Part shown: positions 1 to 8,515 of the stretch, piece after piece
How the letters are laid out: every line of letters begins with the position of its first letter
Position numbering within the stretch: position 1 is the stretch's first letter
NCBI GenBank assembly: GCA_937974625.1
Contig: CALJVJ010000367.1
Span: 1-37,270 of the forward strand
DNA length: 37,270 nucleotides
DNA from: an uncultured Saprospiraceae bacterium
GTDB lineage: Bacteria; Bacteroidota; Bacteroidia; Chitinophagales; Saprospiraceae
Direction of reading: 5' to 3'
The notes under the pieces: model-generated
What the model was told of the DNA's origin: nothing
The model's database searches: none
The model's input: the letters and a program-made list of their open reading frames with translations, nothing else
Program-made: the position numbers and the translations under genes

Positions 1-82
1 AGATTGTTAAAATGTAGGGAAACTTGGAATTTATTTTATTTCATATAATGCCTTAACCTAGAAATAAGTTTCTTTTATTATT

Positions 83-577
83 TTAAAATGCCTCTTTTCC
101 TTTATAAATTGTAAATAACAATAAAAGCAATCCACAAAAAACAGCCAAATCAGCAAAATTGAAAATACCTGTTCGAATTCCTCCAATATCAATGTTCATA
201 AAGTCAACGACTGAACCATAGGCTATTCGGTCAATCATATTTCCAATTCCTCCACCAACAATTAAACTCATTCCTATAAATTGCCCAATAGATTTACTTG
301 CCTTAAAATACGTGATTGTGAATAGAAAAAGTACAAATGTAGGTATGAAAATTAGAAATAGGTATTTTAAATTAGGAGATAGACTAGTGCCTAATCCAAG
401 AAATGCACCCGTATTCTCTGCATACATCAACTTAAAAGTACCATCTAAATATTCTATTGGTCTGGAGTAGGCGAGTTGTTCCTTTGCCATTTGTTTAGTT
501 TGTTGGTCACAACTTATACAAATAGTTAGGATTGCGAAAAATAAAGAATATTTGAACCACTTATTTTTTAAATTCAT
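83..577 (-). CDS. lspA: Signal peptidase II (lipoprotein signal peptidase)
   Basis: Inner-membrane aspartyl protease that cleaves the signal peptide of diacylglyceryl-modified prolipoproteins. At 164 aa it has the usual family length, with four hydrophobic segments (about 10-22, 70-90, 97-112, 138-158). Family motifs are visible: the N-terminal CDQQTK (D24), AENTGAFLG near 53-61, GGGIGNMIDR (D116) and FNFADL (D143); D116 and D143 are the expected catalytic pair. The start at MNLKNKW puts a short charged stretch before the first membrane helix. The window encodes several proteins with a Cys lipobox (at 12.2, 17.3, 19.2, 19.9 and 33.9 kb) that would be substrates, but there is no sign of an operon with them. 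Confidence 0.95.
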   Translation of the reverse strand: MNLKNKWFKYSLFFAILTICISCDQQTKQMAKEQLAYSRPIEYLDGTFKLMYAENTGAFLGLGTSLSPNLKYLFLIFIPTFVLFLFTITYFKASKSIGQFIGMSLIVGGGIGNMIDRIAYGSVVDFMNIDIGGIRTGIFNFADLAVFCGLLLLLFTIYKGKEAF

Positions 578-661
578 GTATTGTTAATTACTTGTTATAA
601 GAAAAAAATATCCTGTTGTATTTGTACTTAAAACGGGATTAATAGGTGAATACCATTTTAG

Positions 662-794
662 AGGTCAGAGGTCAGATAACTTCAATTTAAATAACTGATA
701 ATCAACTTTTTAGAATCTGTAAAATCTGTCTTCTGACAGTTTATGAAACCCGCCCGCTTGACGGCAGTCGGGCAGGTAAAAGGTCTGACTTCTA
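662..794. repeat. Dispersed intergenic repeat with GC-rich hairpin, copy 1
   Basis: A roughly 133-bp element between lspA and the subtilase gene. Its ends are imperfect inverted repeats (AGAGGTCAGAGGT on the left, AGGTCTGACTTCT on the right, about 10 of 13 positions paired). Inside is a GC-rich hairpin at 749-776 (CCCGCCCG pairing with CGGGCAGG, one mismatch) that stands out in AT-rich DNA, and a small hairpin CTGTC-TTCT-GACAG near 727-740. The right half resembles a second, shorter copy at 30391-30460. It looks like a miniature non-coding repeat family. Confidence 0.55.
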
Positions 795-871
795 TTTCAA
801 AAATTACTTTTTTATCTCGTTCACACTATATAAGATGATTTAAACAATCATATTGTTGTATGAATTTGCTA

Positions 872-2740
872 TTACTTTAAATTCTTTAGATTGGTTACAA
901 AAGCATCTCTTCCTGCAGCAATCATTTTTTTCCATACTTGAGTAGCAGCTGTTTTTGTAGCAAAAGGCCCTACCACTACCTTATAAACCGTTTTCCCTCT
1001 TAATTGGTTGATATTTACCACAACAGAGCTATCAAATTCTCTTTGCAATTTTTCAGCTGCCACTAAAACATTTCCATATTCTGCAAATACCCCAATTTGT
1101 ACCCCATATCCTACTGAAGGTTGTCTTTCTACGGTGAATTTAAAAAGGCCTTGTCCTTTGGCAATATTATCTTCTACGACTGGTCTAGGATTGTTTTTTC
1201 CATCTTTTAAACGAATGGCTTCTGCTACTGCTTTATCAGCATTCACCCGACCATGACCATACTTAACAGAATGCCCATTGACATATTCAGAAGGATTCCC
1301 AATTTTATCCGCTGTTTTTATCAAAATTTCTTTTACCTGCTTTGCTGTTAAATCAGGATTCTCGGAAAGCATCAATGCACATATTCCAGCTACTAGTGGT
1401 GTCGAACTAGAGGTTCCTCCAAAATGCTTATAACCATTCCCTCTAGATTTGCCATCTGCCCAATATTTGAAGTCCCCAGCACCTCTTAAACTCGTTCCTT
1501 CATCCCAATTAGCTCTTGCCGCAGTAATGGGCCAATCTCCATTAGAAGGGGCTACTATGGTTAATTCTCGACCTCTATTAGAATAAGTTGCATGTTCATC
1601 TTGACTGGTACTTGCTCCAACTGCAATCACGTCTGGATGCGTCGCATAATAGCTTAAGTAATCCAAATCATCATTCCCTCCTGCGTATAAAATAATACAT
1701 CCTTTTCCATTCCTACCTTCCCTAGCGGCCTTTGCTATTGCTGCCTCCTTCAAAGGACCTGGTGCAAAACTTGGGTCTGTTGTTCCCCAGCTACAACTGA
1801 TAATATCGGCCCCATTTTCAACGGCTTTGTTAAACATTTCTTCGGTTGCTCGAATACTAAAAGAAGTACCACTAATGGGCATAAATTTAGCGTTAGGAGC
1901 TGCTCCGACAATCCCTTGACCATTTGCCGCTGCTATAGCCACACTCGCACAAGGAGTTCCATGAGTGAATCTTGGGTCACCCTGCAATATATTGGAGGAT
2001 TGATTCCATAGGTCATAAGGCTTAAATACTTTTTGTCCAAAGTCCGGATGACTTAAGTCAAAACCGTTATCTATTACTGCAACCACTACTTTATTAGAAC
2101 CAGGATTTCCTATTCGGTTCCATGCGTCCACTACTTTGGCATCTGCATCTTTTTTTAGTTTATAATCAATATCAGGTACAAACCCTGGATTCTTCAAATG
2201 CCAAGCATGCTTGAAAAGAGGGTCAGAAATGGTAATAGCGTATTCGTCCAATAAGGTGTCCAAATCAGGCTCTGCTACTTTTACCATGGATATTTTAGAA
2301 AGGTATTGAGCAACTTTCAATGGATTGGGAGAATTGACGGTTACCTTGGCAATAATAGTATCATTTTCTCTTTTCTCTACTAATTCTAATGCATATTCCT
2401 CCAAGACAATATTTCGTTCTTCTTCATTAGTGTCTGGCTCAAATATGATGTAAATTTCCCCTGTTGGCACTAAGGGTCTTTTACTGCCTTCTACATGATA
2501 GACATGTGTTCCTACAGCTACTTCTTTTTTAGTCCGAACTTCATCTAATTTTTTATCTACAGACCCTCTTCCTTTGTCCAATGTGACCAATTTGAATCCA
2601 CCCAAATGAGACAATATCTCTGCTTTGACCCCAACATCTTTTGCTTTGACTTTTTTGTTTTTTGGTTTAATGCCAACTAAGGTTCTACTTTTCTGAAGAA
2701 CTAAATCGTTTTTTCCACTTTTAACAATTAATTTTTTCAT
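872..2740 (-). CDS. S8 family (subtilisin-like) serine peptidase with C-terminal SPOR domain
   Basis: 622-aa predicted serine protease. The subtilase triad is complete: D224 in AVIDNGFDLSHPDFG, H260 in FTHGTPCASVA and S444 in GGTSSSTPLVAG, with the oxyanion Asn in YAGGNDD near 356. Residues 1-170 precede the catalytic domain and resemble the pro-region found in this group of Bacteroidota subtilases. Residues about 536-620 form a SPOR-like domain (GYGVQIGVFAEYGN through VYKVVVGPFATKTAA), a fold that usually binds denuded peptidoglycan. No convincing signal peptide is seen at MKKLIVKSGKND, and upstream DNA gives no better start, so the export route is unclear. Protease assignment is firm; substrate unknown. 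Confidence 0.9.
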   Translation of the reverse strand: MKKLIVKSGKNDLVLQKSRTLVGIKPKNKKVKAKDVGVKAEILSHLGGFKLVTLDKGRGSVDKKLDEVRTKKEVAVGTHVYHVEGSKRPLVPTGEIYIIFEPDTNEEERNIVLEEYALELVEKRENDTIIAKVTVNSPNPLKVAQYLSKISMVKVAEPDLDTLLDEYAITISDPLFKHAWHLKNPGFVPDIDYKLKKDADAKVVDAWNRIGNPGSNKVVVAVIDNGFDLSHPDFGQKVFKPYDLWNQSSNILQGDPRFTHGTPCASVAIAAANGQGIVGAAPNAKFMPISGTSFSIRATEEMFNKAVENGADIISCSWGTTDPSFAPGPLKEAAIAKAAREGRNGKGCIILYAGGNDDLDYLSYYATHPDVIAVGASTSQDEHATYSNRGRELTIVAPSNGDWPITAARANWDEGTSLRGAGDFKYWADGKSRGNGYKHFGGTSSSTPLVAGICALMLSENPDLTAKQVKEILIKTADKIGNPSEYVNGHSVKYGHGRVNADKAVAEAIRLKDGKNNPRPVVEDNIAKGQGLFKFTVERQPSVGYGVQIGVFAEYGNVLVAAEKLQREFDSSVVVNINQLRGKTVYKVVVGPFATKTAATQVWKKMIAAGRDAFVTNLKNLK

Positions 2741-3199
2741 AGTTATGATTGGTTTTGGAATTTTGCATCAATAATTCACCCTAAACAGAATACTTTAGCC
2801 TAAATCTAATAAAAAGCTCAATATAAAAAATTGATAGTCAGAAACATAAGAAGGGTATTAAAAATACTTAATAAACGGTTGATAGCTAACCTTTTGTCTG
2901 GTAACTTACCTTGGGAATTTGACAAAGAAACAAAAAAAGAGGTCGAACCAAATGGCTCGACCTTGTTGCTTAATGACTCAAAGAATATTGATGAAACTTA
3001 ACTTAATTCTTTATTTTGTATTTAAAACTAGTTGCCTAGCAAAATATTGTAGTTAGAATACCTTTATTAACGGTATGATTGCAATATAGGGTAATTTCTT
3101 TATATTTCTGCAAGGTTTTGTAAAAATTAAAGGATTCTTAACGTATAGAAATTATTTCCAAACATTAAGCAACCGCTAAATTTAATTTAAAGATTTTTT
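2741..3199. other. Intergenic region upstream of the subtilase gene
   Basis: No coding potential was recognised. It holds the upstream region of the leftward subtilase gene and one strong leftward terminator at 2932-2964. The DNA between 2965 and 3199 would be the 3' trailer of the small zinc-ribbon gene. No clear TAnnTTTG box was found for the subtilase. Confidence 0.5.
2932..2964 (-). terminator. Rho-independent terminator (leftward)
   Basis: Stem AGGTCGA (2940-2946) pairs with TCGACCT (2957-2963), extended inward by CC/GG past one mismatch. On the minus strand it is followed by seven T residues (plus-strand A tract 2932-2938). It would end transcripts from the small gene at 3200-3388. Confidence 0.75.
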
Positions 3200-3388
3200 T
3201 TAATTCATACAATCCAATATCGTTAAAGGTGGGATTTCAAATTTATCTAATATCATTTCTTTTTTTACAAAAGTCGTCTTTCCACATTGTTTGCACTCAT
3301 AATATTCAGTCGTTATTGTTCGCTTACTGAAATGGGTTCCAATTTTTACTATTTTAGTTTTTTTTAATCTATAACGATGTCTACACAT
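3200..3388 (-). CDS. Small zinc-ribbon-like protein
   Basis: 62-aa basic, cytosolic protein with a likely metal site: CRH at residues 2-4 (MCRHRYRLKK) and CKQCG near 33-37 make a CxH...CxxC zinc-ribbon pattern. No signal peptide. It is a plausible real gene because a strong leftward terminator lies 236 bp downstream and the metal ligands are well placed. Function unknown. Just upstream in the same frame, separated by a TAG two codons before the start, lies DVCNKCKKT, so the first part of a longer zinc protein may have been lost. An alternative is a spurious ORF. Confidence 0.5.
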   Translation of the reverse strand: MCRHRYRLKKTKIVKIGTHFSKRTITTEYYECKQCGKTTFVKKEMILDKFEIPPLTILDCMN

Positions 3389-3490
3389 ATGCTAAGTTTT
3401 TTTACACTTATTGCAAACATCATGCTTAAAGTAAATTAAATTATGGATAAGTTTTATTATAATTTTAAAAACTAATAATGGTATACGCCT

Positions 3491-3528
3491 AAAAAAGCGT
3501 CAATACCTTTCGAAAGATATTGACGCTT
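3491..3528 (-). terminator. Rho-independent terminator after the ABC/M1 peptidase gene
   Basis: Stem AAGCGTCAATA (3495-3505) pairs with TATTGACGCTT (3518-3528); the loop region itself contains the palindrome CTTTCGAAAG. Leftward transcripts read a run of six T after the stem. It sits about 30 bp downstream of the stop codon of the gene at 3560-7219. The plus-strand side also has a T-rich stretch (3530-3539), so weak bidirectional action is possible. Confidence 0.85.
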
Positions 3529-3559
3529 ACTATTTTTTTACCTCCTTTTTTAAAAGGTC

Positions 3560-6500
3560 TTATAATTTCTTTCGGTTGTCGTCTCCTTGCGTATCGATTA
3601 ATTTATTATAAGGGTCAATACCTACTTCTTCTGGGGCTTCATCGACAATAATTTCAACCGTTCCAAAAACAGCATTAATTTTATGCTTTTTTAGATATAG
3701 CTCTTTATCATCTTCGCCAAACACCCCGATTTCAATATAATCTGCCAGCGGTAAGGAACGAATCGTATCTTGTTTTTCATTCAAACCAAAAAAGTCACCC
3801 ATCCCTGCGTCTTGATAGCTTCGCTTTCCTTTTTCATCGGTCCGATACTTTCGAGCTTGGTAGTCGATGGATACTTTGTATTTCCCATCGGCCATTTTTT
3901 CCATTTCAGTTTTGGTTACTTTGTTATTATACAAAGTGATGGTCTCAAACATATCTTTAATCAAGTATTTCAAGGAATCAGGCGTTTCTTTTTCTATCAT
4001 ATCTACAAATTCCAAGGAAGTAGTGTAGGGTGCTTCTTGGAAAGCGACACGGTCAATATATTTGCTTAAAATAGCATTAAACTTTTCAGTCCCTAAATAA
4101 TCACTCATGGCATATAAAACTAGCGAACCTTTTTGGTAATGAATGTATTGCTGGTTTTCATTAAACATTAGTGGTTTCTCTTTCTTTTGTTCTAGCGTTC
4201 TGCCCATCAAATATTTATCTAAGGCATCTTTTAAGAAAATACGCATTTTATCTGCGCCATATTCTTTTTCTAAGACCTTTAGGGAACTATACTCAGATAA
4301 ACTTTCTGACATAAGTGTCGCACCCTGAACTCCTGCACCAATCACTTGGTGGGCCCACCATTGATGTGCTAATTCATGGGCGGTAACACTAAAGGGATAA
4401 TCCACTCCTGATTCTTCGCTATCCTCTACACTTGCTATAAAACCAGCTGCTTCGGAGAATGGAATGGTATTCGCAAAAGATTGCGCAAACCCACCATAGT
4501 ATCTTGGGAATTCTATAATTCTAACTTGCTTATGTTGATATGGACTGAAGTTTTCTGTATAGTAATCTAAACTTTTCTTCATTCCTTTAACAAAGCGGTC
4601 AAGATTGTATGTATGTGTTTTATGGTAATAAATTTCTAAATTAATATCCCTCCATTTATCTTTTTTGACGGCATACCTTCCAGATACATAATTGTAAAAA
4701 TTAAGCATCTTTGAGTCCATTTTATAATGATAATACTTTCGTCCATTGTCCTCCCATTCTTTCTGTAAATACCCAGGAGCTATGGCAATTTGGTCTGGTG
4801 CGGTACTTATGGTTGTTTCAAAATCAATCCAATCTGCATCCTGTGAAATATAGGTATTTGCCAACGCTGCAGTATCTGTTGGGTGGGGTAGTCTTTCTTT
4901 TTCTGGTAAATCGTACTTTTTCCTAACCTTATCATCCGTCAACTCTCCGTTAGAAGAATAGCCAAAAGACGGGAAAATACTATTATTCATAAACGTCCCG
5001 TTGGTTTGTACCCCTGAATTAACCCTAAATGTTGTATTAGGTCTATTCTCCATTTTAAAACTAAAATTTAAAGTATCGCCAGGATACAGGGTATTATTTA
5101 GTTTGTAAATAGAGAAATTCATTTCATCATCTGCCGAAATTACCTCTGTCGGTTTATCGAACTCGAATTCGTATTGATGATTGACATAATTTACAAATAG
5201 CGTATCTATATTGGAGGCTGTTTTGTTAACCAATTCGTAAGTTCCCTTTGCTTTGAAGGTCTGGTTTTCTGGTACCAAATCTAAATCTACCTTTACACTT
5301 GTTATCCTTGGATTAGGAGAATTTTCATATTTTTTATACATTTTCTCCCAATCAACCGTCCGTTGTTCTGATTCTTTGGAGGAGTAAAATTTATTTTTCA
5401 CATTATTCTCATTGTAAATAAAGAAACCCATTGACAAAAAGGCGATTAAGCTTAAAACTAAACCGCTGCCCAATTTTAGGTTCATTCTTTTTTTACCCTT
5501 TGCTAACCGTTCAGCAGCCGTAAAGGTATAGCCCCGACGCCAAATCAAACTACACAAAAAGAGGAACGCAATCCCTAAAAACAACCAATAGACCCGATAG
5601 ATAATAAACCGAGTAAATCGAGTGCCGTAGCCATCTAGTGCCGAATAGGAGACCGTAGAACCACCTTGATTGAAAGTAAAAACACTTTGCTCAATTCCTA
5701 TTTTATCTAGAAATGGTAATCCAATAAATAAGCCTAACAAAATAATGAATCCAACATATTTATTCGGAACCAAATGATGCACTAAAAAAGCTAGTGCCGC
5801 CCAAGGTATAAAGTACCAAATTCGAATAGCTAATAAATCAAATAAATATAAGCCGATATTTATATCATAAAACCCTTTGTATAATTGATACCCTATCCCG
5901 CCTACCATTACTAATAATAAGGCAATTCCTATCATTGCAATTATCGCCAAAAATTTAGCGGAAAGGTGGACAAAATTATTGGTTTGTGTAGCATCTATTA
6001 ATTGGTCTATTTTGACTTCTTTTTCTCGGTGTAACAAAAATCCTGAAAACAGAAAGGTTAATATCAGAATAAATAAATACGTGACATTGCCATAGTTTAA
6101 GATTTGTTCTGTTAAAGGCAAAGTTTCTGTATTCAAAATTTGACCAGAAAATGCTAACAAGATTAATAGAAAAAAGATACTTAATAAACCAAAAATTATA
6201 AATGCAGTGTTTTGAACAATGTAGGTCAAGTGCATTCCTGCAAAGCTGAATATATTTCTAATTTGGAAACCTAAATTATTGGCAAAACTTACATCAGGCA
6301 ACTTAACGGATAATAAAGGACGACCATGCTTCTGTGTGTCCATCGCATCTACTGCACTCTCAGATTTTTTGAAAAAAGAAAAAGCAGACTGTGAAAGCTT
6401 AAAATATCGATAAAAGAAGCTGAGAAATAACGCGCCAAGACCTAACCAAAGTGCACGATTAAACAAGACAAAACCTTCAGTTGGAATAGGATTTACATTT

Positions 6501-7219
6501 TGTTCTTCTACGGTCCAATATTCTGCGTAAAACATATGGGCACGGAAACCAAAAGGGTCTAACATGGCTCCCCATCTTTTGTCATCTACTTCGCTAAAAA
6601 TGGACTCTGCTAGGACATCTTGGAATAAGAGAACGACAACTACTATATAGCCTAAAGTAACATTTCTGGTAGCACTAACGACGATAAATATAATGATTCC
6701 ATAAATTAAAATATTAGGGATAACATAAAGACCATAGGTTTTTAGATAAGGCATAAAACTATTAGGACCCAATAATTCTTGATTCATCCCAGGAGTGAAG
6801 ATGCCTGCAAATACACCCATTCCCACAAATAGAAAAACAATTATCGCTATTATAAAAGCTGCTGAGAATTTACCGAAGAAATAATCAAATTTTGTAAATG
6901 GGTAGGAATAAAGTACTTGGTGAGTCTCACTAGCAAAATCCTTACTAATGGCAGTGCCAAATATAGCTGGCAAAAAGAAGTATAAAAAGGAAGAAAAACC
7001 TGCGATTAGACCTAGAATACTACTTGGAGCATTAATCCATGTGGCAGAACTTGTCGTCGCTGTGTTACCGTCAAAAACACCTCCCGATGCAATCATCGTC
7101 AAATAGCCGCAGCCAAAGGCAATTGCAATGTACAAATAAAATTGCCACCTATTAATCCAATAATCTAGTTCGAATTTGAATATATGCTTTATCATTTCTT
7201 GATTGGTTTTGTTTGTCAA
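3560..7219 (-). CDS. ABC transporter permease / M1-family aminopeptidase fusion
   Basis: 1219-aa membrane protein. Residues about 1-590 hold two sets of hydrophobic helices typical of ABC-2-type permeases. Residues about 600-1219 form a large extracytoplasmic M1 (gluzincin) peptidase domain with the zinc motif HELAH near 947-951 and the third ligand region in MSESLSEYS. This fusion is a known Bacteroidota arrangement (ABC permease/M1 family aminopeptidase). The gene follows its ATPase gene (7241-8119) with a 21-bp gap, so the two probably form one transporter. A terminator lies just downstream. Substrate is unknown; a coupled peptide-cleaving and transport role is inferred only from the domain pairing. 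Confidence 0.9.
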   Translation of the reverse strand: MTNKTNQEMIKHIFKFELDYWINRWQFYLYIAIAFGCGYLTMIASGGVFDGNTATTSSATWINAPSSILGLIAGFSSFLYFFLPAIFGTAISKDFASETHQVLYSYPFTKFDYFFGKFSAAFIIAIIVFLFVGMGVFAGIFTPGMNQELLGPNSFMPYLKTYGLYVIPNILIYGIIIFIVVSATRNVTLGYIVVVVLLFQDVLAESIFSEVDDKRWGAMLDPFGFRAHMFYAEYWTVEEQNVNPIPTEGFVLFNRALWLGLGALFLSFFYRYFKLSQSAFSFFKKSESAVDAMDTQKHGRPLLSVKLPDVSFANNLGFQIRNIFSFAGMHLTYIVQNTAFIIFGLLSIFFLLILLAFSGQILNTETLPLTEQILNYGNVTYLFILILTFLFSGFLLHREKEVKIDQLIDATQTNNFVHLSAKFLAIIAMIGIALLLVMVGGIGYQLYKGFYDINIGLYLFDLLAIRIWYFIPWAALAFLVHHLVPNKYVGFIILLGLFIGLPFLDKIGIEQSVFTFNQGGSTVSYSALDGYGTRFTRFIIYRVYWLFLGIAFLFLCSLIWRRGYTFTAAERLAKGKKRMNLKLGSGLVLSLIAFLSMGFFIYNENNVKNKFYSSKESEQRTVDWEKMYKKYENSPNPRITSVKVDLDLVPENQTFKAKGTYELVNKTASNIDTLFVNYVNHQYEFEFDKPTEVISADDEMNFSIYKLNNTLYPGDTLNFSFKMENRPNTTFRVNSGVQTNGTFMNNSIFPSFGYSSNGELTDDKVRKKYDLPEKERLPHPTDTAALANTYISQDADWIDFETTISTAPDQIAIAPGYLQKEWEDNGRKYYHYKMDSKMLNFYNYVSGRYAVKKDKWRDINLEIYYHKTHTYNLDRFVKGMKKSLDYYTENFSPYQHKQVRIIEFPRYYGGFAQSFANTIPFSEAAGFIASVEDSEESGVDYPFSVTAHELAHQWWAHQVIGAGVQGATLMSESLSEYSSLKVLEKEYGADKMRIFLKDALDKYLMGRTLEQKKEKPLMFNENQQYIHYQKGSLVLYAMSDYLGTEKFNAILSKYIDRVAFQEAPYTTSLEFVDMIEKETPDSLKYLIKDMFETITLYNNKVTKTEMEKMADGKYKVSIDYQARKYRTDEKGKRSYQDAGMGDFFGLNEKQDTIRSLPLADYIEIGVFGEDDKELYLKKHKINAVFGTVEIIVDEAPEEVGIDPYNKLIDTQGDDNRKKL

Positions 7220-7240
7220 ACGAATGGATTCAAAAAGCTT

Positions 7241-8119
7241 CTAAGCGTTCAAGTTGTTCAAAAGAGAAAAATAGACATCTTCTAATTGACAACTAGTAGC
7301 TTGAAAACCTTCACTCGGTTGACTGGCACTCAATACTCTGATATTCAATTGATTATTTTGTTTAAAGTTAGACGAAATTACTTGGTGTGCGCCTTCGTAA
7401 CTTTCTAGTTCTTCTGGGTCGATGGTTTTTTCCCAAACTTTTCCTTCCAATTTACCTACTGCTTCTTGAGGAGATTCATTTAATAAAATCTGACCATTAT
7501 TCATTATTGCCATGTCAGTACACAAGTCCTTTACATCATCAACAATGTGGGTAGAAAATAGGACAATATGATCTTTACCTAATGCTCTTAAAACATTAAG
7601 AAACCGATGCCTTTCTGCTGGGTCTAATCCCGCTGTAGGTTCATCTACTATAATTAGTTGAGGTTTATTTAAAAGTAATTGTGCAATGCCAAATCGTTGT
7701 CGCATTCCTCCAGAATATCGAGCAACTTCTCTATTTTTTACTTTAGTTAGGTTGGTAATATCCAAAACATAGTCCACCATTTCATCTCGTTCTTTTTTAG
7801 AAGAAATACCCTTTAAGGAAGCAAAATAATGGAGTAGTTTGTTAGCAGTCATTTTGGGGTATACGCCAAAAGATTGTGGCAAATAGCCCAAAATTTTACG
7901 AAGTTCCATTGGGTCCGCCAAAATGTTTATGTCTCCTATGCTTGCTGTTCCATTATCTGGTTCTTGCAAGGTAGCCAAAGTCCGCATTAAAGTGGATTTT
8001 CCCGCACCATTTGGACCCAATAATCCAAACATTCCTTTATCAATTGTTAAGTTCACACCATCCAATGCCTTGGTGCCATTTGGATAAGTTTTGGAAAGGT
8101 TTTCAATTTTTAGTTGCAT
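7241..8119 (-). CDS. ABC transporter ATP-binding protein
   Basis: 292-aa nucleotide-binding subunit. Walker A GPNGAGKS at 35-42, Q-loop Q82, signature SGGMRQ at 136-141, Walker B with LIIVDEP (D159, E160), D-loop GLDP and a switch His in STHIV are all present, so it should be active. The last 80 residues form the extra C-terminal region common in ABC-2/drug-type ATPases. It is the first gene of the leftward pair and should energise the permease/M1 peptidase encoded 21 bp downstream. Confidence 0.93.
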   Translation of the reverse strand: MQLKIENLSKTYPNGTKALDGVNLTIDKGMFGLLGPNGAGKSTLMRTLATLQEPDNGTASIGDINILADPMELRKILGYLPQSFGVYPKMTANKLLHYFASLKGISSKKERDEMVDYVLDITNLTKVKNREVARYSGGMRQRFGIAQLLLNKPQLIIVDEPTAGLDPAERHRFLNVLRALGKDHIVLFSTHIVDDVKDLCTDMAIMNNGQILLNESPQEAVGKLEGKVWEKTIDPEELESYEGAHQVISSNFKQNNQLNIRVLSASQPSEGFQATSCQLEDVYFSLLNNLNA

Positions 8120-8515
8120 AGGTCATCGTAGGTTTTGATTTAAATAGTGGTGCAGTATACCAACAAATTTCGATTTATAATAGGATGACTCCTGCTTTTT
8201 AGACAAAATCTACTTTCTTGTCTATGAGTGGCGATATACTAGACTCACTTAAATTATAAATAAGTTAAGTAATTGGACCAATTAATATTAATAATTCTCA
8301 CAACGCCTCAACGAAACAACGAATTAGCGTTCAATACTTTAAACTGTTGGTTCCTTGTGTCGTAGTGAGAAACTAAATCTTTCTAAGTACTTATTTCCAA
8401 GAATCTTAATCATTGCCTTTCCAATGTATTTGAATTGCCCTATATTTACGACACAAATTAAGTAGTTACTCGTAACAATAATTTTATTATATTTTATCAC
8501 TAATTTATTGAAAGC
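8120..8515. other. Divergent intergenic region with an imperfect inverted repeat
   Basis: Upstream region of both the leftward ABC operon and the rightward phosphohexomutase gene. No ORF is supported. The notable feature is an inverted repeat whose arms begin TTCTCACAACG (from 8294) and end CGTAGTGAGAA (to 8371), spanning about 78 bp. Its interior (CTCAACGAAACAACGAA against GTTCCTTGTGTCG) pairs imperfectly, like dispersed palindromic repeats seen in Bacteroidota. No confident promoter box was picked. Confidence 0.45.
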
